Shown piece by piece: positions 51,726 to 61,245 of a stretch of 64,000 bases of DNA. This stretch comes from Eutreptiella sp. 'Long Island Sound 2002' (taxonomy: Eukaryota > Euglenozoa > Euglenophyceae > Eutreptiales > Eutreptiaceae). The position numbers and the translations under genes were made by a program. The stretch spans positions 21,287,670-21,351,669 of the forward strand of contig OZ038399.1 of NCBI GenBank assembly GCA_964036045.1. The letters are read 5' to 3'. Each line of letters opens with the position of its first letter. The first letter of the stretch is position 1. Under the pieces are notes generated by a model. It worked only from the letters and a program-made list of their open reading frames with translations. It did no database searches and had not been told where the DNA came from.

Positions 51726-53318
51726 ATGGTTCTGTCCACTCTGCCCACTCCCACTTTTCATGCACAGCAGTTCACACACAGGTGAGGATACGATAGGCAG
51801 TGCCCAAGGTTACATAGACCCGTCTGCGGATACGGTAGAGGATACGATAGGCAACGTCCAAGGTTACGTAGAACCGTCTGCGGATACGGGCCAGGTTACG
51901 ATTGCTAGCAGGGTTCCAGCCTAGTCACCAGGGCCACATGTACGTTTCATGGTTTGAATAGGTACCCCACTATGGAATTCGAACCTCGGGAGCTCTTAGA
52001 CTCGGAGAAGGCGGCAGACCTCTTCTCAGACTACGAAGGTGGATACCCGCGGAAGGACTACAACACCCTGCAGGAGATCTGGTGCGATGTCATGTCCCCC
52101 TTCATCGACCTCCTTACCAAGAAGGCAAGGGTGGCCGGGATTACCCATGGAGTGAAGGGAACGGTGGTCCGCTTCTTACTATTCAGAGTCCTCCTGGGCA
52201 TGATCCAACCACGCCGAATTGACGATGTCTGGGTACCCAAGGCGTTGTCGTACAACGCGAGGCTTAGCCAGCTCCTCACACGCCGCGAGTATTACCGCCT
52301 GAATCGAGTACTACGGCCTGACGTGACGCTTCTTATTGAGCGTTGTAATGAGGTTTGGGGCAGCCTATGGAGGCTGGGGGCTGTCGCCAGTGGCGACGAA
52401 ACCGTAGTCCCCCATAAGGGGGTTCGAGCGGGGCCTTTGCGGCAATTTATACCGCGAAAGCCCCACTCGACCGGAGTGAAACTTTACGTTTTGGCCGATG
52501 CGGTTGAGCCATACGTTACCAACGTCTACCTATACGTTGGTGCGCGTGGTCAACTACGGCGTGCTTCCACTGTCCAAGGCAACATGAACGCCCGCCAGAT
52601 CGTAAATTACTGGGCCGATGTCCTGCCCGAAGGCACCATTTTGGTTGCCGATAGTTTTTTTGGCAGTCACGAAGCTGCCAAGGGTTTGGCTGCCCGAGGC
52701 ACCCCCTTCTTAATGTTATGCAAACGCGATGAGCGCGGTGTAAGTGAGGCGGGGGAAGTACTTGAGGAGGGTGGCTTGGCCACCGCCAAAGTCTCCACTG
52801 CCAACTACACATTGCAGGTCTATAAAAATCCCCGGGTCGGCCACAAACCGCCTCGGGTTGTGCCACTACTGTCAAATTGTGGGTTTCCGCAAGAGGTGGT
52901 GGTACACAAAAAACGCGGGTATGAAATGCCAGCGATTATCGGTTGTTACCGTGCCTTGGCAGGCGGAGTCGATACCGCAAATCAACTTGCTTTACAGCAC
53001 CGTGAAACAGGTAGATTTCGGAAATGGAGCGCTGCTGTGCGCTCATTCCTCATGCGCTATGCTATGGTGAACATTTTTACGATGGCGAAGTGTTCTAAGC
53101 TAGTCAAGCCGGGGACAACCATGTGGGAGTTCCAATGGGACCTCCTGACCACATTGATTGACATTGAAGTTCCTGAAACCCCCCAGGCTATACATGTCCC
53201 CGTGGAAGCGAATCGAGCAGCCTGTGTTCATTGTGGGAAACGTTGTGCCACACAGTGTGCCGCGTGCCGACAAAATCTGCATGTACGATGCTTCGCACAG
53301 TGGCATTTGAACCAATAA
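51726..53318 (+). CDS. piggyBac-type DDE transposase
   Basis: Main exon 51962-53318 with ATG at 51972 (448 residues). A short first exon 51726-51781 joins in phase through a 180-bp intron and would add 22 residues. Catalytic aspartates in the three expected contexts, counted from 51972: GDETVVPHKG (D142), VADSFFGS (D227) and GGVDTANQLALQHRETGRFR (D334). The C-terminus has CVHC, CATQC, CRQNLHVRC, the zinc-binding tail of piggyBac proteins. It is intact, so it could be active or domesticated. I found no TTAA-flanked terminal inverted repeats, which argues for domestication or capture in a larger element. Confidence 0.9.
51782..51961 (+). other. Intron of the piggyBac gene
   Basis: GTGAGG...AATAG, 180 bp. 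It contains two full copies of the TCTGCGGATACGG motif with spacers of matching length. Splicing it joins an in-frame ATG at 51726 to the main frame. Confidence 0.6.
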
Positions 53319-53610
53319 TGTTGTGGGCTACGCATTGTTGTCTGCGGCTTCGGTTGGGGATACACAAAATGAGGGCAATTGGTGGTCCCGGGGTTACAAC
53401 ATGTTGTCTGCGGATACGGTTGAGGTTACAAGATTTGGTGCCCGAGGTTACATAAAAGTGTCTGCGGCTACGGCCGAGGTTACACCCCAAATACTGAACC
53501 GTATCCTCGCCAAAAACAGAAAAATGTCCGTTTCTCAATGTAGTTAACAGACAAAAAAGGCGTAGCCTCGAGGCTGGGCCAAAAAACGGTGTCTCCTCAG
53601 ATAAAGGAAT
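53319..53610. other. Spacer and leader upstream of ORF1
   Basis: Holds three TCTGCGG-motif copies (53340, 53407, 53461), then an A-rich stretch and GTGTCTCCTCAG 11-22 bp before the ORF1 ATG at 53611. The 5' end of the retroelement is not defined. Confidence 0.5.
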
Positions 53611-55143
53611 ATGGCTCCGAAAAAATCCGGTGGAAAGTTCTGTAAGCGGTGCAAATGGTGCAATCATGTGACGGCGGATTGCAAGTTCATAAAAATGGAG
53701 AAGGACGGAAAGAAGGTTGGACCGGTTACTTGCCGCCTTTGTTGGAAGGAAGGCCACATGGCCCATAGTTGTCCGCGCCTTACCGAGTGCACCGATGTTG
53801 ACGAAAAGGGTGACTCGAAAAAGCTCCGCCATTGCTTTAATTGTTGCCAACGTGCTAATCATGCGCCGGTTGATTGTCCTTATAGGGTACAACGTTGGAG
53901 AGTTCATACAAATTCTAAGAGATTCTTTGAAGCGCTAGAGTCCGGTGAAGAGTGGAAGCCTATTTTCCCGGGACAACATGAGCTCAAGTCGAATCCAAGT
54001 GCCGCGCATGCCACCACGCCGCGCTCCACACCTCATGCCTCTAGACCACCGCCATGCAAGTGGATCTTGCGAGTCACGGGCCCGCACGAATGGGGAGACG
54101 CCGAAGCGGAAAATTGTATGTCGTTGACACCGCACGTGGAGTCCGCGGAGAAGCGAGATGATGCCCTACTTCTACATTTTGGGTCCGAAGCCGAGCTCGT
54201 TGATGCAATAAATGCGGTGAATGGTAGTATGGGCGTGGACGGAGATGGTTATGTGGCGGCAAGAGTGCCTCATGACCCGGCGGGCGATACACAGGAATGT
54301 GTGGCGAGTGCTACAAACTCCGGTACATCGACTACGTCAAGTGGATTAATTAATATGGCCGAAGTGTGTGACACGATGGATAAGAAAATCCAATTTGCCT
54401 TGGATAGGAATAATGATGCGATGAACAAAAACTTCCAAGCCATTAATGTTACGCTGACCAAGCTTGGTGAACGCCAAGATGAGGCCGATCGTGACCGGAG
54501 AGATTTGGCGAAGAAGCAAACACAACAAGGGAAGCTTATGCTACAAATGTTCCAAGGTATGAAACGCGCTTTCCCTGGGAATTTTGACGAAGTTGAAGAG
54601 GACGTGGATGTCATCAGTGATGACGGGGATGTGGCGCTATGTGACGAACCGGAGAAGGCCAAGACCAAACGCCGCGTGCCAAAACAGGGTGGTGGAAAGA
54701 CGACCGCCGCAAAACCACGTGTGTTCCGGGAACCATACCCGCTTCGCGGCCGTGTGAATTCGGATGCACCGAACACCGACGCGAGTGTCCCAACGGCAGC
54801 CGCTGCTACAAATGGTGAACCGGAGACACCAACTACACAACCGGCATCGTCGCTGGATCCGAAGAATTGCTCTATGACGGCCACCCACTCCATCGGTGGG
54901 TGCGCTTGGGCGATTGAAGGCACTGGTGAGTCCGCACGCATTGGCGTTGTCAAAATCCAGGAATTCCTTGTGAAGGATGATGCTGTGGGCGCTTTATGCC
55001 AACCGTTCGACATCGTGGCAAATGGACCTATGCCAGGATCTTCCAGTGGGTTCTTGACGAGTGACCGATTGTTCACGGATAAAGAGGAGGCGACTACGGG
55101 TCTGGATTTGTTCAAAACCGCTAAGAGAACGAAATCCCACTAA
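53611..55143 (+). CDS. Gag-like ORF1 with three CCHC zinc knuckles
   Basis: 510 residues from ATG 53611. Knuckles: C11-C14-H19-C24, C41-C44-H49-C54 (both C-x2-C-x4-H-x4-C) and C75-C78-H84-C89 (x5 variant). A central region with an RNA-binding-like strand pattern follows, then a coiled coil at about 255-325 (ALDRNNDAMNKNFQAINVTL, TKLGERQDEADRD) and a basic, Pro/Thr-rich tail. It ends 43 bp before ORF2. Role inferred: RNA-binding particle protein of the retroelement. Knuckles at the extreme N-terminus are unusual for Gag. Confidence 0.8.
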   Translation: MAPKKSGGKFCKRCKWCNHVTADCKFIKMEKDGKKVGPVTCRLCWKEGHMAHSCPRLTECTDVDEKGDSKKLRHCFNCCQRANHAPVDCPYRVQRWRVHTNSKRFFEALESGEEWKPIFPGQHELKSNPSAAHATTPRSTPHASRPPPCKWILRVTGPHEWGDAEAENCMSLTPHVESAEKRDDALLLHFGSEAELVDAINAVNGSMGVDGDGYVAARVPHDPAGDTQECVASATNSGTSTTSSGLINMAEVCDTMDKKIQFALDRNNDAMNKNFQAINVTLTKLGERQDEADRDRRDLAKKQTQQGKLMLQMFQGMKRAFPGNFDEVEEDVDVISDDGDVALCDEPEKAKTKRRVPKQGGGKTTAAKPRVFREPYPLRGRVNSDAPNTDASVPTAAAATNGEPETPTTQPASSLDPKNCSMTATHSIGGCAWAIEGTGESARIGVVKIQEFLVKDDAVGALCQPFDIVANGPMPGSSSGFLTSDRLFTDKEEATTGLDLFKTAKRTKSH

Positions 55144-55186
55144 GCTTGCAGCCCATACACGATTCTACCGCGGTCCCAACTAAAAA

Positions 55187-58100
55187 ATGAGTGGCCGTGT
55201 GACGCTCCTTGGCTTTGATGCCCTACAATTAATTTGCATGTTCCTATCTGAAGGTGAGACTTATGCTTTTCTCACGAGCTCCCGTGTACTTCTACACGGA
55301 GCGCCGTCCATGGTTCGACGAGGTGCGGTGCGTATTGAAAGGTTCCACTGCGTGTTGGAAAAATTCATTAAGCTAGCAGACTACGTGGCGGAAACACCAC
55401 CCTTGGCGGAGACACTACCGACACCCCCGTTGGGGCAAGGGAGAATCCGGCGAGCACCCGTACGTTTGTATGACGAATGGGAGAGTGCTCGGCTACTACG
55501 TTTGCAGCAACCGCGGCCGATGGCGCCACAAGAGAACCATGAACGCCACCCCGACCCCAATGCTTCGAAACTAAACACCCGTGCCAAGGGCCGACGTTAC
55601 CCCCGCCGTAACGTGTGCCCACCCAAGCGATTTTGCGTCTTGCATGGTGCATCTACCCGTGTATCCCGGACACGAAAACGGGCGTGGCGTTTCCGGCTAC
55701 CGACGCCCAGCCCAACCGTGTCCGACTCCGATGATGGTGCAACGTCAGCATCCTCCACGATCCAGCTGCTGCCGACCGTTGCCCGGCTTACGGCGGTCCA
55801 ATTGGACAAGGGTACGACGAGTGCGCACCAGAGTGCTGCCATATTGCAGCGCATATTGGAGCAGCGGGTATCCATTGCACGCCATGCTTATGAGATGTGT
55901 GTGCCGGAAGTGATGGAGAGAGTGTCGGGATTCATGCTGCGCAGTGGACAGGGTGTGGGGGCCCCGGAGCCGGTCTTAGAGCCCACGAGGGGCGAGGCAT
56001 CGGACTCGGCTGATGAGGGCGCTGAGAGCCAGCACCGGGGACATGCACAGCTACTGCACTTGCGTGACTCCTGGGCTTCCGAAACACTGCCAATGGGGCT
56101 GCAACGGTTACGTGATGTGGTCGTGGGACACCCGTATCTCGAGAGGGCCTGGACGAAATATGCGGCATACCGGGGCCTGGCAACATGGATGGAGGTATCG
56201 GAGTCGGAGGCTCTGGAGTTCCAGTCCACGTGCGCCACAGTCCTGGAGCAGCTGCACGACCACCCTGATACCTGGTGGACTGTGCCGCAAAACTGGCTGG
56301 ATGCCTGGCACCAATGCTTGCCGGTCGACCGCGTGATCGGCTTACCTTGCGTTGCGACGACCTCAACTACGTGGGAGGGCTTTTGCGACAGCGAGAGTGG
56401 TCTGGGTGCTCTGCCAGAGAGAGCGCCCAGAACCACGAATGGTGCAGCGCTGTGGATTGTGCAACCGCAGCACGAGCCCGACACACTCCTAGAGCGATTG
56501 AATGATCCAGCGGGTGTTCGCACATATGTGTTGGCGATCCCGGACGACCGAATTGATTGGTTGACCGCGGTGCGCGCACTGTGCATTGAAGGAACGGCTT
56601 GGCAGGCAGTTTCCTCTCTCACACCCACAGGTTCCATTCCGTCTCTGAGTGTGCCACCCCATATATATACAAAGTATGGCCGCCGTCAAAAAGCAAGAAC
56701 GAAACGCACTGTGACCGTACAGTGGTTTGTGGTACATGCCACAGCAGGGGAGGCATCGCAACCATGCACCCCCTTAGATGTCCATCGCTACATCGCCAGT
56801 TTCTCCAACTTGACCGCGCGGCGACGCTGCGTGTGGTTTATGCCACCGAGAGATCGGTACCCCACATTGGGTGCAGCGCGGGAGCGACACCTTTTTGCGA
56901 CAGCGTGGGCACAGCTGGCGCGGGAGCGCCAGGGACTTTTTCGAAAGGGCCTGCGCCGGAGGGACCTTGCGGACCACCTGCAGCAGGTCCGCTCGTTGCT
57001 ACCGTTTTCTGGTAAGTCTTGGTTTAGGAAAGTGTATGGTATGTCGAAAGCATGGTCCTTTCCTTACCATAGGAAGGGCTGTCTGGTGTACGCGGTGGTG
57101 AATGACCTAAATGGTCATGTGTATGTGGGGCAAACAGGGGGGCGGGAACACTTACGATCCATGGTGCAAAGGTTTAAAGAGCACGTGCTGGGGGGAATAA
57201 ATTTTGAACGGCGTAAGCATAGGTACGACCCGTCAGAGTGGAGTCTGTATGAAGCGATGCATAAACTAGGAGTACACCACTTTTTCATCGTGCCCCTGGA
57301 GGTGGTGGACAAGTGCGAGGTGGATGCGAAAGAACACGCGTGGATCGCGAAGTTTGGGGGGCGGGTTTACAACCGCTCCTCCGACAGCAAGTGGCGCAGC
57401 CAGCGCAACATGAAGCGGTTTTTCCAGACACCACGCCCGCTCCCGCGAGGAGACCTCACGGTTCTTGCGAACCGTTATGTGCAGATGCGCTCACCCCCGC
57501 TGCCTGAGATGATGAACCTGTGGACCAGGTCAGAGAATCGACTCCCACAAGCACTCCGCCGGTCTCTGTGGGACCGGCTGATCGCAGTTGCGCGCGACAC
57601 ACATGGTATTAAGCTACCGAGGAGACTGGTTTTTCCGCACCCCCCATGCGACCCTACTGAACTGCAAGACCTGCGTATGCTGGTCTATGGGCTCATTGCG
57701 GAACTGCCAGCGCCCAAGGCGCTGAAATCATACCTCCGTGCCGTGACTGTTTTTGTTGCAAAGCGCTGTAGCGCGGTGCGGGACGTGCTGTGCACTAAGG
57801 GGACGAATCTGTCGTGGAGCCAGCTCCAACAACGGTCCACTATGTCGTGCCAGTGTGCGTCGTTGCCGGCGGACATGCCGCGGGTAGACGGGTGCGTGGC
57901 AGTCAGGGATATTAGGCAGTTGCGTGTGTTGTTCCCTTCCAAAGTGGGGGGTTTGCTGCAGAACATGTCCAACTCAGTACTGGGGTCGGTAGATACGTAC
58001 GTGACACAGGCCCGGCAATCTGTGTGGCGAGCAGCCAAGGCGTGCCCATTTTTGCCAGCGTCTTGGCGTTCTTCCATCGTGGAGGATGCGATGCACCTCA

Positions 58101-59389
58101 CCACGAAGCTGTACCATACGGTGGCAGGGAAGGTACCAGAGTCACTGCAGCGTGAGCACCTGTTGTCTGCGAAACGCCATATTAACCGTCGGTTCGTAGT
58201 GCTGCCCCTGGATAAGAATCCAGGGCGCCCGATTGTTGTCTGTCGCAAGCTGTACTATAACTTGCTCCTGCAAGCGTATGGGGATGAGGGTCAGTTTGAG
58301 TGTGTGGCAGACCTGCCGTCAGTGAAACAGGCGTCCAAGTTTGCTCTGGGTGTGCTCCGTGCGCGTGCAGAGCACATGAGCCAACACTTCAGGACAGGCA
58401 GGAGGTACAGACCGCCGTCCACGTTCCTGATGGTGAAAAATAAGTCACAGGAGGATAAAGGTGAGGGACTGAAAGTCCGGTTGGTGTTTTCATATTTTGC
58501 CCACCCGATGAAAGCACATGCGAAGAGGGTAGGGCGCAGTTTGACACTGCTGTCAAAAAAGGCACAGGCACTGTTGCCCACATTTGAGATGCAAAATATC
58601 TCTGACATCGTCACATGGGCGCGCCACACAGACACGGCCCTGCAACAGCGTGTGGCACAGGGGAGGGGGCGTCGACAGCGAGAGAGGGATGTCCGGCTAT
58701 GGGAGCTGGATGTAAAAGAAATGTTCCCACGCATGAGCAGGGGGGACCCGAGTTTTGAGCCGGTCCAGGGCCCCTTGGAGACCTGTGACCAGCCAGAATG
58801 CCCGGGTGTCTGGGAGGCGATCCAGTTGCTGTGTGCGGAAGTGCGGGAGACCGCACGTATCCGTGCATGTACCGCAGGGCCATGGTTCGGACTGGGACCC
58901 GACAGGGGGTATGACGTCATGCGCAAGGCGTATGGCGACATGTTCACGAACCTGTCGTGGACCGACGTCAGTCAGTACCTGCATTTTGACCTGTTTCAGA
59001 ACGATCTGTTCATCCTCGGCACGCGTGTCATGCGACAGAAACGGGGGGTTGCCATAGGCGGTGTGCTATCAGCGCAATGCGCCTCCCTATATTGTATGTA
59101 CAAGGAATTTAAATGGCTGCAACAGCGAGGAGGCTCGGGGGCGTGGGCACACATCCCGGGGCTTCTGGCGCAACCGTTTAGGTTCCGCGATAACATTGTT
59201 GGAGTACGCCACTGCAAGACATCTCTGGAGACGCTGAGAAAGCGTTTTGAAAAAATCCTGGGTCTGAGTTTACAGGTTGAGGGGGAAGGTACTGTGTGGA
59301 ACTCCCTTGAAGCGAAGTTAATGCTGCTGAATGCAGCTGAAGCCGCGGGGGGAGTGGCTGGACATAGGGTTAAAGGACCGCACGACTGA
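55187..59389 (+). CDS. ORF2: GIY-YIG endonuclease plus Penelope-like reverse transcriptase
   Basis: 1400 residues from ATG 55187. GIY-YIG nuclease at about 630-730: VYAVVNDLNGHVYVGQTGG, catalytic Arg in QRFKEH (~660), Glu in AKEHAWIAKFGG (~714), Asn in VYNRSS (~728). Reverse transcriptase from about 995: RFVVLPLDKNPGRPIVV, KVRLVFSYFAHP (~1095), ELDVKEMFPRM with the first catalytic Asp (~1175), KRGVAIGGVLSAQCASLYC (~1287), and FRFRDNIVGV (~1331-1340), where Asn replaces the second Asp of YxDD. The nuclease precedes the RT, as in the permuted Naiad/Chlamys-type Penelope-like elements. The frame ends early after a G6 run at 59347-59352; the thumb continues in another frame. Confidence 0.85.
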   Translation: MSGRVTLLGFDALQLICMFLSEGETYAFLTSSRVLLHGAPSMVRRGAVRIERFHCVLEKFIKLADYVAETPPLAETLPTPPLGQGRIRRAPVRLYDEWESARLLRLQQPRPMAPQENHERHPDPNASKLNTRAKGRRYPRRNVCPPKRFCVLHGASTRVSRTRKRAWRFRLPTPSPTVSDSDDGATSASSTIQLLPTVARLTAVQLDKGTTSAHQSAAILQRILEQRVSIARHAYEMCVPEVMERVSGFMLRSGQGVGAPEPVLEPTRGEASDSADEGAESQHRGHAQLLHLRDSWASETLPMGLQRLRDVVVGHPYLERAWTKYAAYRGLATWMEVSESEALEFQSTCATVLEQLHDHPDTWWTVPQNWLDAWHQCLPVDRVIGLPCVATTSTTWEGFCDSESGLGALPERAPRTTNGAALWIVQPQHEPDTLLERLNDPAGVRTYVLAIPDDRIDWLTAVRALCIEGTAWQAVSSLTPTGSIPSLSVPPHIYTKYGRRQKARTKRTVTVQWFVVHATAGEASQPCTPLDVHRYIASFSNLTARRRCVWFMPPRDRYPTLGAARERHLFATAWAQLARERQGLFRKGLRRRDLADHLQQVRSLLPFSGKSWFRKVYGMSKAWSFPYHRKGCLVYAVVNDLNGHVYVGQTGGREHLRSMVQRFKEHVLGGINFERRKHRYDPSEWSLYEAMHKLGVHHFFIVPLEVVDKCEVDAKEHAWIAKFGGRVYNRSSDSKWRSQRNMKRFFQTPRPLPRGDLTVLANRYVQMRSPPLPEMMNLWTRSENRLPQALRRSLWDRLIAVARDTHGIKLPRRLVFPHPPCDPTELQDLRMLVYGLIAELPAPKALKSYLRAVTVFVAKRCSAVRDVLCTKGTNLSWSQLQQRSTMSCQCASLPADMPRVDGCVAVRDIRQLRVLFPSKVGGLLQNMSNSVLGSVDTYVTQARQSVWRAAKACPFLPASWRSSIVEDAMHLTTKLYHTVAGKVPESLQREHLLSAKRHINRRFVVLPLDKNPGRPIVVCRKLYYNLLLQAYGDEGQFECVADLPSVKQASKFALGVLRARAEHMSQHFRTGRRYRPPSTFLMVKNKSQEDKGEGLKVRLVFSYFAHPMKAHAKRVGRSLTLLSKKAQALLPTFEMQNISDIVTWARHTDTALQQRVAQGRGRRQRERDVRLWELDVKEMFPRMSRGDPSFEPVQGPLETCDQPECPGVWEAIQLLCAEVRETARIRACTAGPWFGLGPDRGYDVMRKAYGDMFTNLSWTDVSQYLHFDLFQNDLFILGTRVMRQKRGVAIGGVLSAQCASLYCMYKEFKWLQQRGGSGAWAHIPGLLAQPFRFRDNIVGVRHCKTSLETLRKRFEKILGLSLQVEGEGTVWNSLEAKLMLLNAAEAAGGVAGHRVKGPHD

Positions 59390-59714
59390 ATGGGATCCAT
59401 TGAGGGCAGTGCGCCGGTACCCAGATGCTCACTCCCCGAATACACGGTCTGTACTCCGCTCCCTGGTTCCAGGACTGATATATAAATGTATCCTGTATGC
59501 GTTTGACGCTGACCATGCACGTGCCAACCTGCGGGCGGTGGGGAAAGACCTTGCTGTCAAGGGCTATCCACAGAGCTGGTGGGTGGGGTCAGCGAAGACA
59601 GCACTGCGGGTACAGCGACTCTCCCTGAGGGCTCCCTGTTGGGCCATCGCGGAAAACCATGGCTTCCTGCCATGCCTACTTGCTGCCGCCTTGGGCGCCA
59701 ATGTCCAGGCCTGA
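59331..59714 (+). CDS. C-terminal continuation of ORF2 in another frame
   Basis: Open from 59331 to the TGA at 59712. After the G6 run it reads EWLDIGLKDRTTEWDPLRAV, RYPDAHSPNTRSVLRSLV and KGYPQSWW, the usual RT-thumb pattern (S-HP-like motif, R/K, then GYP). The join needs a one-base shift near 59347-59352. The break could be a mutation, a homopolymer sequencing error or programmed frameshifting. Confidence 0.75.
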   Translation: MQLKPRGEWLDIGLKDRTTEWDPLRAVRRYPDAHSPNTRSVLRSLVPGLIYKCILYAFDADHARANLRAVGKDLAVKGYPQSWWVGSAKTALRVQRLSLRAPCWAIAENHGFLPCLLAAALGANVQA

Positions 59715-59777
59715 CTGAAGAGGCCTTAATGCACAGGTAAACATAGCGACACACAGACGAAAGCACTCAGAATTGAA

Positions 59778-59959
59778 GAGGGAGAGGATGGCAACCGAAG
59801 GACACACCGAGGCCCCGAATGGGGCCTCAATGGGCCCGTTGGTTCACGATGCACACATCTTTTCTCAGCTATAGGCGCAAGCCTTTTTGTGTCTTCATGC
59901 TTGCTGACGTTGCCTACTGACGAGTCTTTGTGTGCTTTGCCTGCGATAATTCAGTGGTG
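59778..59959 (+). repeat. 182-bp direct repeat, right copy (retroelement 3' end)
   Basis: Lies 64 bp after the ORF2 stop and ends ATAATTCAGTGGTG, the same base at which the left copy (49015-49196) stops matching. The common 3' border suggests the true terminus of the retroelement. No poly(A) or simple repeat follows. Confidence 0.9.
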
Positions 59960-60700
59960 GTTACGGCTAAAATTGAGCTTCGGTACAACGACAACACGCG
60001 GAGCAAGGCAAAGAAAATTCTCAAATGGCCATGACCTGTTGGAGTGCGATCGTATCGTGCAAACACGTCGTGACAAAGCACATAACGAGCACCACTCCTC
60101 CGGTGGATTGTCTACACATAGGATTTACCACGGTGTCTGACCGTCCCCGGACCAGGCTGTCGGTTTCATTTCCTTGTCGAACTAAAGCTCAGCGATCATG
60201 CTATGGCTAACTCGTGACGGCACCAGGGAGCAAAGTGTTCCATCGGGTGGGTCATGCGTTACGCCCAAAAGACAGTATATTATAGTACACGAGACGGCAA
60301 CGAGTGTTCAGGGGTCCTCATCAGAAGATGTGTCATACATCTGGGCTAGTTCTCTCCGGAGAAGCCATTGCTGTGACTTTGTTTGTTTGAATGCCAACTA
60401 CCCGGTCAGTGGTTTTGTACAATTCACATGCCCATATGGTGCTTGCAACTCTACCATCGTGCCAGCTAAGTACCACCGTTCCCTATTATTACATTATTAT
60501 TCCCTATTAGCACATCTATTCCGCATTCCATGGTACATTAGGCGAACCAAGCTTAGTACTAGTGTTTGCTACGTCTACCCCCGTTCCATGATATAGGAAA
60601 AGCCTTAAAGAACTAGTATTTTTTATTGGACGATTAAACTTCACCACGACCACAGTGTCTCCTCAGTATCCTTTCTTCCACAATGGACCCGCACGGCACA
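59960..60700. other. No recognisable gene
   Basis: A plus-strand frame 60198-60596 has an ATG and 132 codons, but no motif and an AT-rich second half. I leave it uncalled. Confidence 0.4.
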
Positions 60701-60701
60701 G

Positions 60702-61245
60702 CTTATGCAGTTTTTCACCCCGGACAGCTCAAAAATGGAAGTTTTTGAAACTTGTTTTTGTGATATTGTGATCACCTAAAATGACCATCCAAGGTATGTA
60801 AAGCATGTTTTAGGCCGTATTTACGTGTTTTTCACCCCATTTGGGTATTAGGTCCAGGGGGGGGGGGTCTCCCAAGGGATTGGTACACAACCTGCTTATG
60901 CAGTTTTTCACCCCGGACAGCTCAAAAATGGAAGTTTTTGAAACTTGTTTTTCTGATATTGTGACCACCTAAAATGATCATCCAAGGTATGTAAAGCATT
61001 TTTTAGGCCGTATTTACGTGTTTTTCACCCTATTTGGGTATTAGGTCCCGGGGGTGGGGGGGGGGGGGGTCTCCCAAGGGATTGGTACACAACTTGCTAG
61101 TGCAGTTTTTCACCCTGGGCAGCTCAAAAATCGAAGTTTTTGAAACTTGTTTTTTTGATACTGTGATCACCTAAAATGATCATCCAAGGTATGTAAAGCA
61201 TGTTTTAGCCGGTATTTATGTAGTTTCCACCCTATTTGGGGTGTG
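60702..61245. repeat. ~195-200-bp tandem repeat, nearly three copies
   Basis: Units begin near 60702, 60895 and 61096. Each contains TGCAGTTTTTCACCC, GAAGTTTTTGAAACTTG, ATCATCCAAGGTATGTAAAG and TTTTTCACCCTATTTGGGTA; the first two end in a G run of variable length. Non-coding. Confidence 0.93.

Larger units (their letters stand above)
49560..53490. repeat. Dispersed 30-32-bp TCTGCGG(A/C)TACGG motif
   Basis: At least thirteen copies of a bipartite motif, GG(A/T/C)TAC, about 10 variable bases, then TCTGCGG(A/C)TACGG: near 49568, 49801, 49855, 50972 (inverted), 51179, 51231, 51287, 51349, 51826, 51880, 53340, 53407 and 53461. All lie in leaders, introns or spacers of the two genes here. None lies in an exon. 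Confidence 0.85.

Noticed and set aside
53540-53560. TTAA with piggyBac right terminus
   Set aside because: A TTAA occurs at about 53546, but no matching inverted repeat was found on the left side of the gene.
49015-59959. LTR retrotransposon
   Set aside because: The 182-bp repeats lack TG...CA ends, no primer-binding site or polypurine tract is evident, and the RT is Penelope-like with GIY-YIG, not integrase/RNase H.
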